From assembly GCF_023898315.1 (NCBI RefSeq), contig NC_064622.1, forward strand, positions 277,503,503 through 277,567,502: a stretch of 64,000 nt of DNA, in the 5' to 3' direction. Source of the stretch: Schistocerca nitens. Taxonomy: Eukaryota > Arthropoda > Insecta > Orthoptera > Acrididae. The notes beneath the pieces are model-generated. The model ran no database searches. It was not told the DNA's origin and was given only the letters and a program-made list of their open reading frames with translations. This document shows positions 53,360-64,000 of the stretch, piece after piece. Both the position numbers and the translations under genes were made by a program. Every line of letters begins with the position of its first letter. Within the stretch, counting starts at the first letter, position 1.

Positions 53360-55366
53360 TTGACAGGATTGGGGGAAAGAAATACAGTAGAAGAAGAATG
53401 GGTAGCTCTGAGGGATGAAGTAGTGAAGGCAGCAGAGGATCAAGTAGGTAAAAAGACGAGGGCTAATAGAAATCCTTGGGTTACAGAAGAAATATTGAAT
53501 TTAATTGATGAAACGAGAAAATATAAAAATGCAGTAAATGAAGCAGGCAAAAGGGAATACAAACGTCTCAAAAATGAGATCGACAGAAAGTGCAAAATGG
53601 CTAAGCAGGGATGGCTAGAGGACAAATGTAAGGATGTAGGGGCTTGTCTCACTAGGGGTAAGATAGATACTGCCTACAGGAAAATTAAAGAGACCTTAGG
53701 AGAGAAGAGAACCACTTGTATGAATATCAAGAGCTCAGATGGCAACCCAGTTCTAAGCAAAGAAGGGAAGGCAGAAAGGTGGAAGGAGTATATAGAGGGT
53801 TTATACAAGGGCGAAGTACTTGAGGACAAGATTATGGAAATGGAAGAGGATGTAGATGAAATGGGAGATAAGATACTGCGTGAAGAGTTTGACAGAGCAC
53901 TGAAAGACCTGAGTCGAAACAAGGCCCCGGGAGTAGACAACATTCCATTAGAACTACTGATGGCCTTGGGAGAGCCATTCCTAACAAAACTCTACCATCT
54001 GGTGAGCAAGATGTATGAGACAGGCGAAATACCCACAGACTTCAAGAAGAATATAATAATTCCAATACCAAAGAAAGCAGGTGTTGACAGATGTGAAAAC
54101 TACCGAACTATCAGTTTAATAAGTCACAGCTGCAAAATACTAACGCGAATTCTTTACAGACGAATGGAAAAACTGGTAGAAGCGGACCTCGGGGAAGATC
54201 AGTTTGGATTCCGTAGAAATGTTGGAACACGTGAGGCAATACTAACCTTACGACTTATCTTAGAAGAAAGATTAAGAAAAGGCAAACCTACGTTTCTAGC
54301 ATTTGTAGACTTAGAGAAAGCTTTTGACAACGTTAACTGGAATACTCTCTTTCAAATTCTGAAGGTGGCAGGGGTAAAATGCAGGGAGCGAAAGGCTATT
54401 TACAATTTGTACAGAAACCAGATGGCAGTTATAAGAGTCGAGGGACATGAAAGGGAAGCAGTGGTTGGGAAAGGAGTGAGACAGGGTTGTAGCCTCTCCC
54501 CGATGTTATTCAATCTGTATATTGAGCAAGCAGTAAAGGAAACAAAAGAAAAATTCGGAATAGGTATTAAAATTCATGGAGAAGAAGTAAAAACTTTGAG
54601 GTTCGCCGATGACATTGTAATTCTGTCAGAGACAGCAAAGGACTTGGAAGAGCAGTTGAACGGAATGGACAGTGTCTTGAAAGGAGGATATAAGATGAAC
54701 ATCAACAAAAGCAAAACGAGGATAATGGAATGTAGTCTAATTAAATCGGGTGACGCTGAGGGGATTAGATTAGGAAGTGAGACACTTAAAGTAGTAAAGG
54801 AGTTTTGCTATTTGGGGAGTAAAATAACTGATGATGGTCGAAGTAGAGAGGATATAAAATGTAGACTGGCAATGGCAAGGAAATCGTTTCTGAAGAAGAG
54901 AAATTTGTTAACATCGAGTATAGATTTAAGTGTCAGGAAGTCGTTTCTGAAAGTATTTGTATGGAGTGTAGCCATGCATGGAAGTGAAACATGGACGATA
55001 ACCAGTTTGGACAAGAAGAGAATAGAAGCTTTCGAAATGTGGTGCTACAGAAGAATGCTGAAGATAAGGTGGGTAGATCACGTAACTAATGAGGAGGTAT
55101 TGAATAGGATTGGGGAGAAGAGAAGTTTGTGGCACAACTTGACTAGAAGAAGGGATCGGTTGGTAGGACATGTTTTGAGGCATCAAGGGATCACAAATTT
55201 AGCATTGGAGGGCAGCGTGGAGGGTAAAAATCGTAGAGGGAGACCAAGAGATCAATACACTAAGCAGATTCAGAAGGATGTAGGTTGCAGTAGGTACTGG
55301 GAGATGAAGAAGCTTGCACAGGATAGAGTAGCATGGAGAGCTGCATCAAACCAGTCTCAGGACTGA
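53360..55366 (+). CDS. RTE reverse transcriptase
   Basis: 668 residues, open to the stop at 55364-55366. Order of motifs: KAPGVDNIPLELLMALGEPF (RT 1-2), KKNIIIPIPKKAG, NYRTISLISHSCKILTRIL, GFRRNVGTREAILTLRLILE, FLAFVDLEKAFDNVNW (first catalytic D), GVRQGCSLSPMLFNLYIEQA, LRFADDIVILSE (FADD, 54602-54613), GYKMNINKSKTRIMEC, EFCYLGSKI, then a C-terminal tail with GSETWTITSLDKKRIEAFEM and GHVLRHQGI. The tail is typical of RTE/BovB-type elements. The frame continues upstream of 53360 (KPEVVQSFRESIREQL), so with a single base change it would join the endonuclease. No catalytic residue is missing. Confidence 0.93.
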   Translation: MTGLGERNTVEEEWVALRDEVVKAAEDQVGKKTRANRNPWVTEEILNLIDETRKYKNAVNEAGKREYKRLKNEIDRKCKMAKQGWLEDKCKDVGACLTRGKIDTAYRKIKETLGEKRTTCMNIKSSDGNPVLSKEGKAERWKEYIEGLYKGEVLEDKIMEMEEDVDEMGDKILREEFDRALKDLSRNKAPGVDNIPLELLMALGEPFLTKLYHLVSKMYETGEIPTDFKKNIIIPIPKKAGVDRCENYRTISLISHSCKILTRILYRRMEKLVEADLGEDQFGFRRNVGTREAILTLRLILEERLRKGKPTFLAFVDLEKAFDNVNWNTLFQILKVAGVKCRERKAIYNLYRNQMAVIRVEGHEREAVVGKGVRQGCSLSPMLFNLYIEQAVKETKEKFGIGIKIHGEEVKTLRFADDIVILSETAKDLEEQLNGMDSVLKGGYKMNINKSKTRIMECSLIKSGDAEGIRLGSETLKVVKEFCYLGSKITDDGRSREDIKCRLAMARKSFLKKRNLLTSSIDLSVRKSFLKVFVWSVAMHGSETWTITSLDKKRIEAFEMWCYRRMLKIRWVDHVTNEEVLNRIGEKRSLWHNLTRRRDRLVGHVLRHQGITNLALEGSVEGKNRRGRPRDQYTKQIQKDVGCSRYWEMKKLAQDRVAWRAASNQSQD

Positions 55367-56770
55367 AGACTACAACAACAACAACAAGCAAAGTTACAGA
55401 AAGACATTCCATTACTAATCCTGGAGCGATGCGTGTGTCCGCCATTCAGCTTGCTGTTCTCAAGCTACAGGTGGGAGTTGGCCGAGAGATCTAGAATTTA
55501 TAGTTTTGGAGACATGTAACTGGTTCGCTCAGACATCGGTCGACAAGACTGAATATAAAGAACTGTACAGAACCATTAAAGAAGGTCACGACCCATCAAA
55601 AATCGTTACGGATTGTTAAACTCTGTGGCTGCCGGTACATTCGGTTGTAGGCAGAATGCTGAACTAGTGAAATGATCTGAAGATGCATTCGAGATATCTC
55701 GCCGAAATTGTACTGCTGAATTATTATGTCGTATGTACAAAACTGAAAGTAATTTGGCTTTCATGCCCTATATTAGAAGACTTGCAATAAGTCAACAAAA
55801 TCTTTAAGCTTAAAATGCTGACCCATGTATTATATTATATATTACACTATATTATTTACGCATTTATCAATACTAATCGGGTTCTTGGTCTGTAAAGTGA
55901 CTGTACCGCATTTGCAGATTGATCCCCTAACTGTAAGTATCGAAGATTACTTGGACCCAAAAGCGTGCCTTGGTATCGGATTCGAATCAAAGATAAAGGG
56001 CAGAAACGAAGAAATACCATAATGGAGCAAGCTGAATGCGAACTTCGTCAACGATGCATTGAATTTACGATAAATTTAATACATCAGCTACGTTAGTGGT
56101 AAAATAGTAAATTATCTGCAATTAATAATATAAACCATACGTATTATTAACCTATTTTCAGCGTAATGCTATTAAGAACAGTATAATTTTTCTGCTACTT
56201 CCAGATAATTTGATAATGCTGAAGTGCTTAAAGAAACTAATTTGTTGTCTTACAAAAATGTACTGAAGGTTCACAAGGAAACGTTAATTCGCCTGTTGGA
56301 CCATTTGCAATATCCACATATCCAAATATAGCTTAAAGAAATGTAGTAGAATTTTATAAAGTCTACGCTGTGGAGAGAGGTATTATTTAGAATTTTGCTC
56401 AGAGGTTAAAACAATATGAAGATGCAGTGGAAAAAATCCATTCAAGAAATTGTGTGGTACTGCTTTTTCCATTTCGTTGTTGCCTTATCCGAATGCTGAC
56501 GTCGAAACGGCTTTTGCTGTTATAAAAATAATAAGATGTAAACTAAGAAATAAAATAAAGATATAAATATGGTAAATGCAATTTTAACACGCGGTCACGA
56601 CTAAAATGGAGTGACAAAACTTATTAATCATTCGAATTGTCTCTTAAAGTAATAAATATGATCGAAACAGTGAAAAATTACAGCAAGCTTTCACTTCTAC
56701 TGTTCCTGCTGTAAACCAAGATTTCAACATTGAAAGTGACAGTGATTTAGATTTAATTTTATAATAAATT

Positions 56771-57023
56771 TGGCTTTTAGATGTGACTCTAAATAAGTAA
56801 ATAAAATCATTCTAAAATGTTGTACCTATTGCACCTTTATTCTGACGGATTTTAACGCATTTTTGATGGAAACTTCCAGTGTAGTTAACGGAAAGTTAAA
56901 AATTATCGTTGGTAACATTGACATCTTGTGTAAACTACTTAAGCCTGTCGAGTATGATACTGGGCCGTGGACAAAGTGTGCTTGGTCGCGTCAAAGACAT
57001 GAAAGCTGATAGCATACTTAATT
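56771..57023. other. no recognisable gene
   Basis: AT-rich sequence after the hAT stop codon, presumably the hAT 3' region. Confidence 0.45.
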
Positions 57024-57237
57024 GCCGCGCGGTCTAGGCGCCTTGTCATGGTTCGCGCTGTCTGAGGCACCTTGTCATGGCGCGGCTTCCCCAATCGGAG
57101 GTTCGAGTCCTCCCTCGAGCATGACTGTGCGTGTTGTCTTTAGCGTAAGTTAGTTTAAGTTGGATTAAATAGTGTGTAAGCCTAGGGACCGATGACCACA
57201 ACAGTTTGGTCCCATAGGAACTTACCACCACCATCAG
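57024..57237 (+). repeat. SINE-B
   Basis: Forward copy with GAGGTTCGAGTCCTCCCTCG and the hairpin TAGGGACCGATGACC...GTTTGGTCCC. The head has an internal duplication (GCACCTTGTCATGG follows GCGCCTTGTCATGG). Target duplication ACTTAATT at 57016-57023 and 57238-57245. Confidence 0.9.
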
Positions 57238-57499
57238 ACTTAATTATCAGGGGAGAGAAGGGATGATGTCATGAGTGATTTATGCAGAATGTTTCTTACG
57301 TTGATCATTTCAGTAACTGGGAGAATTACCTCTGGTAATGGATGTACGTGCATAAAAGGTAAAATTTTGATTTCAAAAGTGTTGATATCCAAACATTTTA
57401 CAAATTAAAGTTCCCCACCGCAATTTTCTCTCTTTTAGTGCCTTAGGAACTACCGTAGGGATTTTGATTCGGTTTTCACTAATAGATAGACTTCTTCAC

Positions 57500-57810
57500 G
57501 ACGAAGATTTGAATGTATATGTTACGGCCAAAGCCCGAAGATCGGCCAGATCGCGAATTAGCCGGCCATTTCGCACTTTAGAGGATTGGCCAAAGCCCGA
57601 TTACTTGAAAGAATCGGCGTACATCCGACTATGGCCAGTCATTTCGCGAATTGGCAGGAGATTCCTGGCCAAAACGCTATATGATTGCACATACGTTGGG
57701 AAATCCCTGGCTAAATCACATTGCGTACTAGACTTGGCCACGGTTTCTGTTTCGATACAGTGTATCGATACGTGGAACTGTCTCAGTGTTTCGAAACGGT
57801 GCATGGGGGC
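57500..57810. repeat. Cluster of short direct and inverted repeats
   Basis: GGCCAAAGCCCGA occurs at 57527 and 57588; CGCGAATT with GGC near 57550 and 57645; TTTCGATACAGTGTATCGAT and GTGTTTCGAAAC near 57750-57795. Such subterminal palindromes are common near hAT ends, so this may be the right end region of the hAT relic. The open frame through it (57464-57823) has no known domain. Confidence 0.4.
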
Positions 57811-57829
57811 TTATTTAAAATAATATGCA

Positions 57830-58953
57830 AATAATTTTAATTTTTTGATTTAGTAGCTGTCTGTTCAATTACGAAGTCTCGTAACGGTTGGCCCTGACTA
57901 GTATTATTACGCAATCTGACTGCATAGAACAACAACAAAGAATGAAATGGAAATTTTCATTAACACAATTAATTAATTAAGTCCTCAGCAACTATAAAAC
58001 CTACGAAACCAAAGCACAAGTATAACTGTTCTGTGTGTGGAAGTATGACTCAACGTACGCATCTGGCACGGTTCTTCTTCAATAACACAAGAAATTTTAA
58101 ATAACATTTATACTGAATTAATTAAAGAAAATAGAAATACTATAATTACTCAAGAAAACCAGAATTACACTCTAATCCAAGAACACAAGCCAGATGCTTT
58201 GTTGACTGAACCTGTAATGACGCATTATTCAGGACATTGAAATAATGAGAAAGAAAAGAAAAGTAGTTTGTTACCTTAATTTATATTGATGAAAAGCACT
58301 CTAGACATTACAATCTCTCCACACCGACTCGCTACTATCACATCTCAACAAGAAATTTTCAGTATCACATCTCAGCAAGCACTGCCTACTAGCTCATCTC
58401 AACAAACACTCCTCACTACGACATCTCAGCACTGACTACCACGAGTTCTCCCAAAGCACTGCCCACTACGAGTTCTCAATAATCACTGCCAGTGGAGGCG
58501 GCGGAACAATACTCTCTAGCGCGATCTCTGGCGCTGTGGCTCAGTGTAGCCACCTTTCATATGCCCTTCCTCCACGGGCTAGAATTTGATGGTATTTTTG
58601 CCAGCATTGGTGGTGAAAATACCACCAAATTCGTCAAAAAAATACAGACAAAAATAAAAGATAATATTAATGCGTAAATATCACATACTAGACAAAATTT
58701 TGGCTTTGCACTGACCTTTCAATAACCTAATATATAAAATACAGTAAGCAATACAAATTCTTTCATACATGTGACTTTACATAACAGTTTACACAAGTAT
58801 TATGTGGTTAAACAGTTCAATCAATAGCGTCAGCAATGACGAATATGTGCAGGTAAGAGTCTCATAACTTTTCACAACCAGTAATACGCAAAAAATCAGT
58901 TTATACAAATATTCACATAAACGCTTTCCATAGCCCAAGAAACAAGTAGTTGA
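57830..58953. other. no gene; short repeats
   Basis: AT-rich. 58340-58480 repeats CACTGCCCACTACGAGTTCT and ACATCTCA-like units. 58590-58640 holds an inverted repeat around TTTGATGGTATTTTTGCCAG and AAAATACCACCAAATT. No coding region recognised. Confidence 0.4.
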
Positions 58954-59706
58954 CAGTTCCAGCAGTAGCACCCAGCAATGGTCAACAGGTGCAAATACCA
59001 ACAAGTAACATTATTTCAATAGAAGCAGTCCATCAGTGGCACCCAGCAATGTTAAAACGGTGCAGACACCAACAAGTAACACCATTTCAGTATAAGCAGT
59101 TCCATTAGTGGCACCAGCAATGTTGAGCAGGTGCACACAGCAACAGGTGACATCTTTTCAGTAGAAGCAGCCCATCAGTGGCACCCAGCAATGTTGAGCA
59201 GGTGCCGACACCAACAAGTGACATCATTTCGGTAGAAGCAGTCCATCAGTGGCACCCAGCAATGTTGAGCAGGTGCAGACATCAACAGGTGACATCTTTT
59301 CAGTAGAAGCAGTCCATCAGTGGCACCCAGCAATGTTGAGCAGGTGCAGACATCAACAAGTAACACCATTTCAGTAGAAGCAGTCCATCAGTGGCACCCA
59401 GCAATGTTGAGCAGGTGCAGACATCAACAAGTAACACCATTTCAGTAGAAGCAGTCCATCAGTGGCACCCAGCAATGTTGAGCAGGTGCAGACATCAACA
59501 AGTAACACCATTTCAGTATAAGCAGTTCCATTAGTGGCACCAGCAATGTTGAACAAGTGCAGATATCAACAGGTGACATCTTTTCAGTAGAAGCAATTCA
59601 TCAGTGGCACCCAGCAATGTTAAACAGGTGCAGACACCAACAAGTGACATCATTGCAGTAGAAGCAGTCCATCAGTGGCACCCAGTAATGTTGACCAGGT
59701 GCTGAC
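58954..59706. repeat. 71-bp minisatellite, about 11 copies
   Basis: Unit near GTCCATCAGTGGCACCCAGC AATGTTGAGCAGGTGCAGAC with ACATCAACAAGTAACACCATTTCAGTAGAAGCA. Units near 59096 and 59522 share the same variant (GTTCCATTAGTGGCACCAGC), as do their neighbours, implying a higher-order duplication of six units (426 bp). Period 71 is not a multiple of three, so long frames through it are not coding. Confidence 0.93.
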
Positions 59707-59870
59707 CGCAGTCCATAAAATTCACTATCACTAATCACACTGTTCATCAGCAGAAATTAAACATGTCCTAGTGGCACCAATCATGTAGAAAAAGTGCAAA
59801 TCACAGTCCATAATATTCCCTGTCACTAATCACACTGTTCATCAGCAGAAATTAAACATGACTAAATGTC
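59697..59870. repeat. Tandem duplication after the minisatellite
   Basis: The segment with GCAGTCCATAAAATTCACTA and ATCACACTGTTCATCAGCAG occurs twice about 102 bp apart (59707 and 59809), each followed by AAATTAAACATG. Confidence 0.85.
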
Positions 59871-60554
59871 ACACATCATGTTGATAAGTGCAGCACCATC
59901 ACTAATCAGACAGTTCAGGCATGAACAATAGTTTGAATACACATACAATGCTTTTACACTAAACATACAAATCATAAGAAACACACAAATGATATCAGAT
60001 AATTGTCATATTAAATATTACAAATACACAAATATCAGTAAACCTATAATATTTATGGGTGTCAGTGCAAGCCACAACAAACAAGTAAAATAATATTTAG
60101 GAGATAGGTTGGGATCACTTCTCTGGGATTATAAAAGGAAAACACACAAAACACACTCACTCATCTTTCATCCATATTAGTGCTACTGTGTAATTGAATA
60201 GTGTTAACTGTGTAAATGCAATTCTGTCAAAATTTTATGTTCATCATGTGTATCAAGTAGTAGTGGCAGCAATGTATAACAGTCAATAATAGTTAGTCAG
60301 CGTCATAGGCATCATGTCAAGACCAATGTTTGCCAAGCCAGATCAAATTGTACGGTTGCTGAACAACTGTCAGTGAGCCAAGATATGCAATTACTTCCTC
60401 TCTCCAAAAAAAAGTATATACTGCTTAGTGATTTAACAAAGTGTGTGTGTAGACAATCTTCCTGCTACTTTAGTGTTCTAGTCTGCCATCTTTATCCTCC
60501 TTGTTCCATATAGACCAACGAAAAAAAAAAAAAAAGCTATGCTCCTCACTTACT
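59871..60554. other. no recognisable gene
   Basis: AT-rich, no domain. A 15-A run near 60520-60534. Confidence 0.4.
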
Positions 60555-60737
60555 TTACCTCTTATCCACCAAAACTCCAATAATCATCAGCATCACATAA
60601 TCTCAATACTTCAATAATACCTCTTCAATACGTCGATCATCAATATCATTTACCTTACCTCTTGTCCACGAAAACTCCAATAATCATCAACTTCACATAA
60701 TCTCAATACCTCAATCATACCTCTTCAATACGTCGAT
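60555..60737. repeat. 100-bp tandem duplication
   Basis: TTACCTCTTATCCACCAAAA at 60555 recurs as TTACCTCTTGTCCACGAAAA at 60655, both followed by CTCCAATAATCATCA and ending CTCTTCAATACGTCGAT. Confidence 0.9.
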
Positions 60738-62466
60738 ATATATAAACCTCAGCACCAATATCATTTCACTTCCATAACAACTCTTTCCTCTAGTCAGTCT
60801 CCTCGAACAAGTACAGACAAAATCCTAGTGCAAACTTCAATTCAGCATCCCATACAATCCGAAGACACAGTGTCCACACACAACCTCTGTATAATCCATC
60901 TGGCCCAAATCTTCTACTCATTATAAATTATAAGATACATTTTGGTTCCTTGTCCATCATTAAATAAAAGAAATGCATACATGACCTCTAACAGCCTTTA
61001 GTTTGAATAACTTTCAGTAAGTAAGTACGATTACGAAGTGTTAATGATCATAATATTTCACAGTGTGTACACCACTTCAAGAATTATGGCAAACAGAAGC
61101 AAACATGTGGAGTATTTCTTGTGTCAAGTATCACTTCCTATTTCAATTACTCACGAAAAATGCAGTGTAATAACTGTCAATGGTCTAACCTAGTGTTGGT
61201 ATGTCATGTCGTTAGCTTCCTTCCTATTAGCATAAATTTATACAGCTTCCATAAAACCTCCATCTCATGTGACTTCTATGAAGTTTCTTGTACTAATGTC
61301 GTTCGTAGCATTATAGCAGTTCATTTTCTTATCTTAAAAATATCAGGCACTGAGCGTAAGCAAAACATGCAATAGCGAGTAAATATACCAGTAGAGAACA
61401 GAATGTCAACAAATGGATACAGCACAATTCCTACAACGAGGCTCTGCCAAGCGAACAATCTGTAATTAATACCACAGTGTAACCTAAACTCCATGTACGT
61501 ACACCTCATATCAGCATTTCTATACGCCAAATTAAAGAGTAGTTATGACAACAAAACAGAAATGTGTAAATATGCAATCCATACGCAAAGCAGCAAGTAC
61601 ATATCTTATATAATAAACAGGTCATTAGCATTATAGCATAGGCAAATAAATGTTCATATGTAATCTTAATAAGTAAACATGAAGGTGCAAGCAGATAAAT
61701 CACAAAGTATAACCTACATACCTAACTACAGTCAGCACAATTAATCAGGTGACAATTATAATTTAAATAAATAAGCACAGCAGGCACATAATAGAAAAAT
61801 ATGACATCAGTGAAAAAGCAGTGTAGCCAAGCGATGCATAATATATACAAATAACAAGCCTGTTCATTAATCAATCATCGTCAAAATCAGTTAATGTGCG
61901 TAAGCACGTCGCTTCACAAGTAAATTCATAGAACATGAAATTTAGCACAAAGAATGAATCACGTAATTGCGAGCAGCAAATTACGTCTAAAGTACATACC
62001 TAAATGGAAATCTGTTACCTGAAAAATAAACTCAATTAATCGTTACCTTTTTAGTTTATTAGTTTCATCTTCGAAATTATATTCTTCCTGAAATTTTCTC
62101 GATAGTAAGTCCTCTTAACGTCGGACACACACAGAATTTACCTAAAGGTCTTAAATATTTTATACAACCATATCCTGAAAAATACTGAACGTTAATAACA
62201 TAATTTATAAAGTCACTATAGCTTTATACTGAATTTAGTCGGAGAAATTAGACTGTGTATTTATTTGCGTCTGTCAGTGCATTCGCACTGAGCGCTCGAT
62301 CAGCTGTAGACGCGTGACGTAGAAAGTGATTGTTTGCGGTCAACGACTGCCTTGTGCGGCGCGCAGACTGACTGTTGCTTTGAGTATGTGCCGCCGCCAA
62401 AACACAGTGCGGTATCCTTGTACTCTCTGCATGTTTACATGTAGCTGTTGGTTTCTCAAAAGTATG
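60738..62466. other. no recognisable gene; region 3' of the gypsy pol
   Basis: AT-rich with many short frames but no domain. Since the gypsy pol ends at 62467 on the minus strand, its 3' untranslated part and 3' LTR should lie somewhere here, but I could not delimit an LTR because its partner is outside the window. Confidence 0.4.
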
Positions 62467-64000
62467 TCATTCCACAAAAATTTTAACGTTAGATACGTGA
62501 TGTATTCCCTTAGAGGGCCGAGATTTAAGAGTTTCTACTTCAACAGTGTTATCATGAATGATTTTGCGAACTCTATATGGACCGTTATAAAGCAGAAAAA
62601 ATTTGCGACATAAGCCTTTCCCTTTATGAGACAAACGATGAGACTTAATTAACACCTTTTGACCATCTGACAAAATTTTTAAACGACCAGGACGTTTAGC
62701 TGATTTCTCTCTTCTAGCAGCCGCAGATGCAATATTTCGTAGAGCCAGGTTGACAACTTCAGAATGCCGCAGTTTCCGTGAAGGCGGAAAAGGGACGATT
62801 TCAGAAATGCGATTTGTTGGTACTTTATTTTTTAATATCAATAGAGGCGGTAAAGAAGTTGAGTCATTTGGAAGTTCATTCAGAATGTTTTGAAAAATAT
62901 GAAGATACTGATCCCAAGTTCTGTGATTCTGATGACAATAAAGACGGCACAATTTATTGATTTCCTTCATCCATCTCTCTGAAGCATTAGATTGAGGGTG
63001 AAAAAGTGAAATAAAAATTGGTTTAATCTTACGACGCCGTAGAGTACGAAGCCAAATTTTAGAGCGAAACTGTGATCCATTATCTGATATAACCTTATCA
63101 ACATGACCAACTTCTTTAAGAAAATGTTTGATGAAAGCATTAGATACTGAACGAGCTGTTGCTTTGCGTAAAGGTGTAAAACACACATATTTTGATGTCA
63201 ATTCCACTGCTACGAAAATGTACGCAAAACCATTAGTAGAGCGAACCACTGGACCGAACAAATCGACTGCAGCCATGTCCTTTAATTTCGCTGGAATGAT
63301 AGGAAACAACGGTGCTCTGTGAGAAACAGTTGGCGGCTTATCCTTTTGACATAATTTGCATTTGGCAAGAACAGATCGAATACGTTTTTCCATATTACTG
63401 AAGTAGCAATTTTCTCGTAATTTATGAAAGCATTTTCTGGGACCAAAGTGCGCATAACTAAAATGTGTGTACCAAATCAATTTATTGACCCACTCATCAG
63501 GAATACAAACTAACCAAACAGAGTTGTCGACCGATTTTCGTTTGAAAAGAATGTCATTGCGAACTAAATAATGCTGTCTAATCGCTACGCTTTCCTTTCT
63601 CCTCCACTTCTCCTTAATGTCCTTCCAGATTGGATCCTTATTTTGCTCCTTAGCGATGTCCTGGAGCGAAGACGAGATAAAGTTCTCAAACGCAACACCT
63701 TTAATGTACATCAGACAATAATTGTTTCCCTTGCAGTCCTCTTCAGCACTTTGTTTCAAACCCATAGGTGCACGTGATAAAGCATCAGCAACAATATTTG
63801 AAGATCCCTGTATGTAAACAATACTAAAATCAAATTCCTATGGGTACAACGCCCATCGTGACAATCTGCCATGAGTTAATTTTGTCGACATAAGAAATTC
63901 CAAAGCTCGATGATCAGTGTAAACCTTAGTATGTCTACCGAACAAAAATGTGCGAAATTTTGTGAAAGCCCATACAACAGCCAAAGCTTCAAGTTCCGTT
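62467..64000 (-). mobile_element. Ty3/gypsy LTR retrotransposon fossil, 3' part of pol (continues past window)
   Basis: Minus-strand pol of a Ty3/gypsy element. Parts: the end of the RNase H region (64000 to about 63766, broken) and a long integrase frame of 432 residues (63765-62467) with the N-terminal zinc-binding domain (CKLCQKDK), the catalytic core (VDLFGPV, ISDNGSQF, HPQSNASERW) and a C-terminal domain with GPYRVRKI. The integrase portion reads without interruption. At least one break lies upstream. The LTRs are not visible: one is outside the window, the other not delimited. Age cannot be estimated without the LTR pair; the open integrase suggests it is not among the oldest layers here. 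Confidence 0.9.

Larger units (their letters stand above)
52110..55389 (+). mobile_element. RTE-clade LINE, nearly full length
   Basis: About 3.3 kb. A 300-bp 5' region (CTTGCCGTTGGTGGGGAGGC onward) is followed by an endonuclease frame (52410-53351), a reverse transcriptase frame (53360-55366) and a short CAACAACAACAAC 3' end, the usual RTE architecture. Inserted in the hAT gene directly after its NNAVSM codons. Only one coding lesion was seen. Two older, truncated copies occur at 24463-26068 and 29262-34140. The exact 5' end is uncertain by about 10 bp. Confidence 0.9.
43364..56770 (+). mobile_element. hAT transposon relic pushed apart by nested insertions
   Basis: Fragments of one hAT transposase appear in order on the plus strand: zinc-finger N-terminus (43364-43525, 43862-43990), catalytic start (44685-44949), continuation (51917-52107), middle (55390-55800, 55960-56060) and C-terminal dimerisation region (56190-56770). 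The gaps are explained by a 5S-derived SINE, a Tc1 element of about 7 kb and an RTE retrotransposon. Joining across the Tc1 gives the in-frame reading GIVAIYYSKIMK, and across the SINE CLKAHINSIKYIK. hAT terminal repeats were not found. Confidence 0.8.
43364..56770 (+). pseudogene. hAT transposase, fragmented
   Basis: Order of motifs: KFRSEWLQRKFLKD and ECKFCQCIRG with LKAHINSIKYIKN (BED/TTF-like zinc finger); LFVAEQSNLLTVGHLGQLLK; KCSMIIKNNLSPHFKDDLMH; FGLLFDEYTDIIV (the DES-TD catalytic region, S changed to Y); after the Tc1 KSIIGIGKGNASGMTGLNNA (second catalytic region, D of GTDGA changed); after the RTE ERCVSAIQLAV, TEYKELYRTIKEGHDPSK; CELRQRCIEFTINLIHQLR; and finally LPYPNADVETAFAVIKIIRC with LRNK and MVNAILTRG, the C-terminal hAT signature. 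The end reads DFNIESDSDLDLIL. Many stops; dead for a long time. Confidence 0.78.

Noticed and set aside
57464-57823. Possible 119-residue protein
   Set aside because: Overlaps a cluster of short palindromes, no domain, and composition does not look coding.
59175-59556. Cys/Leu-rich repetitive open frames on the minus strand
   Set aside because: Read-through of a 71-bp minisatellite; 71 is not divisible by three and the frame changes each unit.
58954-59706. CRISPR-like array
   Set aside because: Units are contiguous 71-bp repeats without unique spacers, in a eukaryotic context.

Overview
This is eukaryotic repeat-rich DNA, most likely from a grasshopper or locust (Schistocerca-like). That inference rests on about a dozen copies of one tRNA-derived SINE (called SINE-A here; tail with CTAGGGGACTGATGACC), which I recall as very abundant in Schistocerca, together with insect-type Tc1/mariner, RTE and RNase H-bearing LINE families. 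I found no convincing single-copy host gene, no rRNA array, no intact tRNA gene and no CRISPR. Nearly every long reading frame is a transposon protein or an antisense shadow of one.

Layout. 232-2621: complete but dead Merlin transposon. 5303-6025: LINE fragment. 6222-10833: a mariner-like element split by a large foldback (6665-9129), which itself holds a SINE and a nested palindrome, and by a LINE. 11121-12529: Tc1/mariner copy with an open transposase. 12988-15602: mariner containing a SINE and a Tc1-like element. 16896-18992: long-TIR DD41D mariner. 19548-22631: Tc1-like element containing another Tc1-like element and three SINEs. 22634-23919: mariner. 24463-26068: RTE LINE fragment with a head-swapped SINE. 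26735-27815: LINE plus SINE-B. 29262-34140: RTE relic split by a long-TIR element, itself split by a Tc1, itself carrying a second copy of the 11121 element. 34394-35051: foldback. 35164-36515: LINE. 36545-39660: Tc1 relic holding a TTAA element and two SINEs. 39681-40938: Tc1-like.

43364-56770 is a single hAT transposon relic pushed apart by a 5S-rRNA-derived SINE, a palindromic Tc1 element of about 7 kb that holds further mariner, Tc1, LINE and SINE layers, and a nearly intact RTE retrotransposon (52110-55389). Past it lie SINE-B, AT-rich DNA with a 71-bp minisatellite (58954-59706), and at the right edge the 3' part of pol of a Ty3/gypsy LTR retrotransposon (fossil) that runs out of the window.

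How the parts relate. Target-site duplications allow most insertions to be ordered, so the window is a stratigraphic record with nests up to four deep. Two Tc1/mariner-type transposases (11179-12285 and 45634-46674) are uninterrupted. The RTE is open except for one shift between its two domains. The SINEs share a GGGAC...GTCCC 3' hairpin with the RNase H LINE at 49825-51528, its likely mobilising partner. The most unusual signal is a recurring CTGAAGA-stem-GAAA motif, hammerhead-ribozyme-like, in several unrelated inverted-repeat elements (8999-9030, 7458-7490, 34961-35000, 10784-10812).
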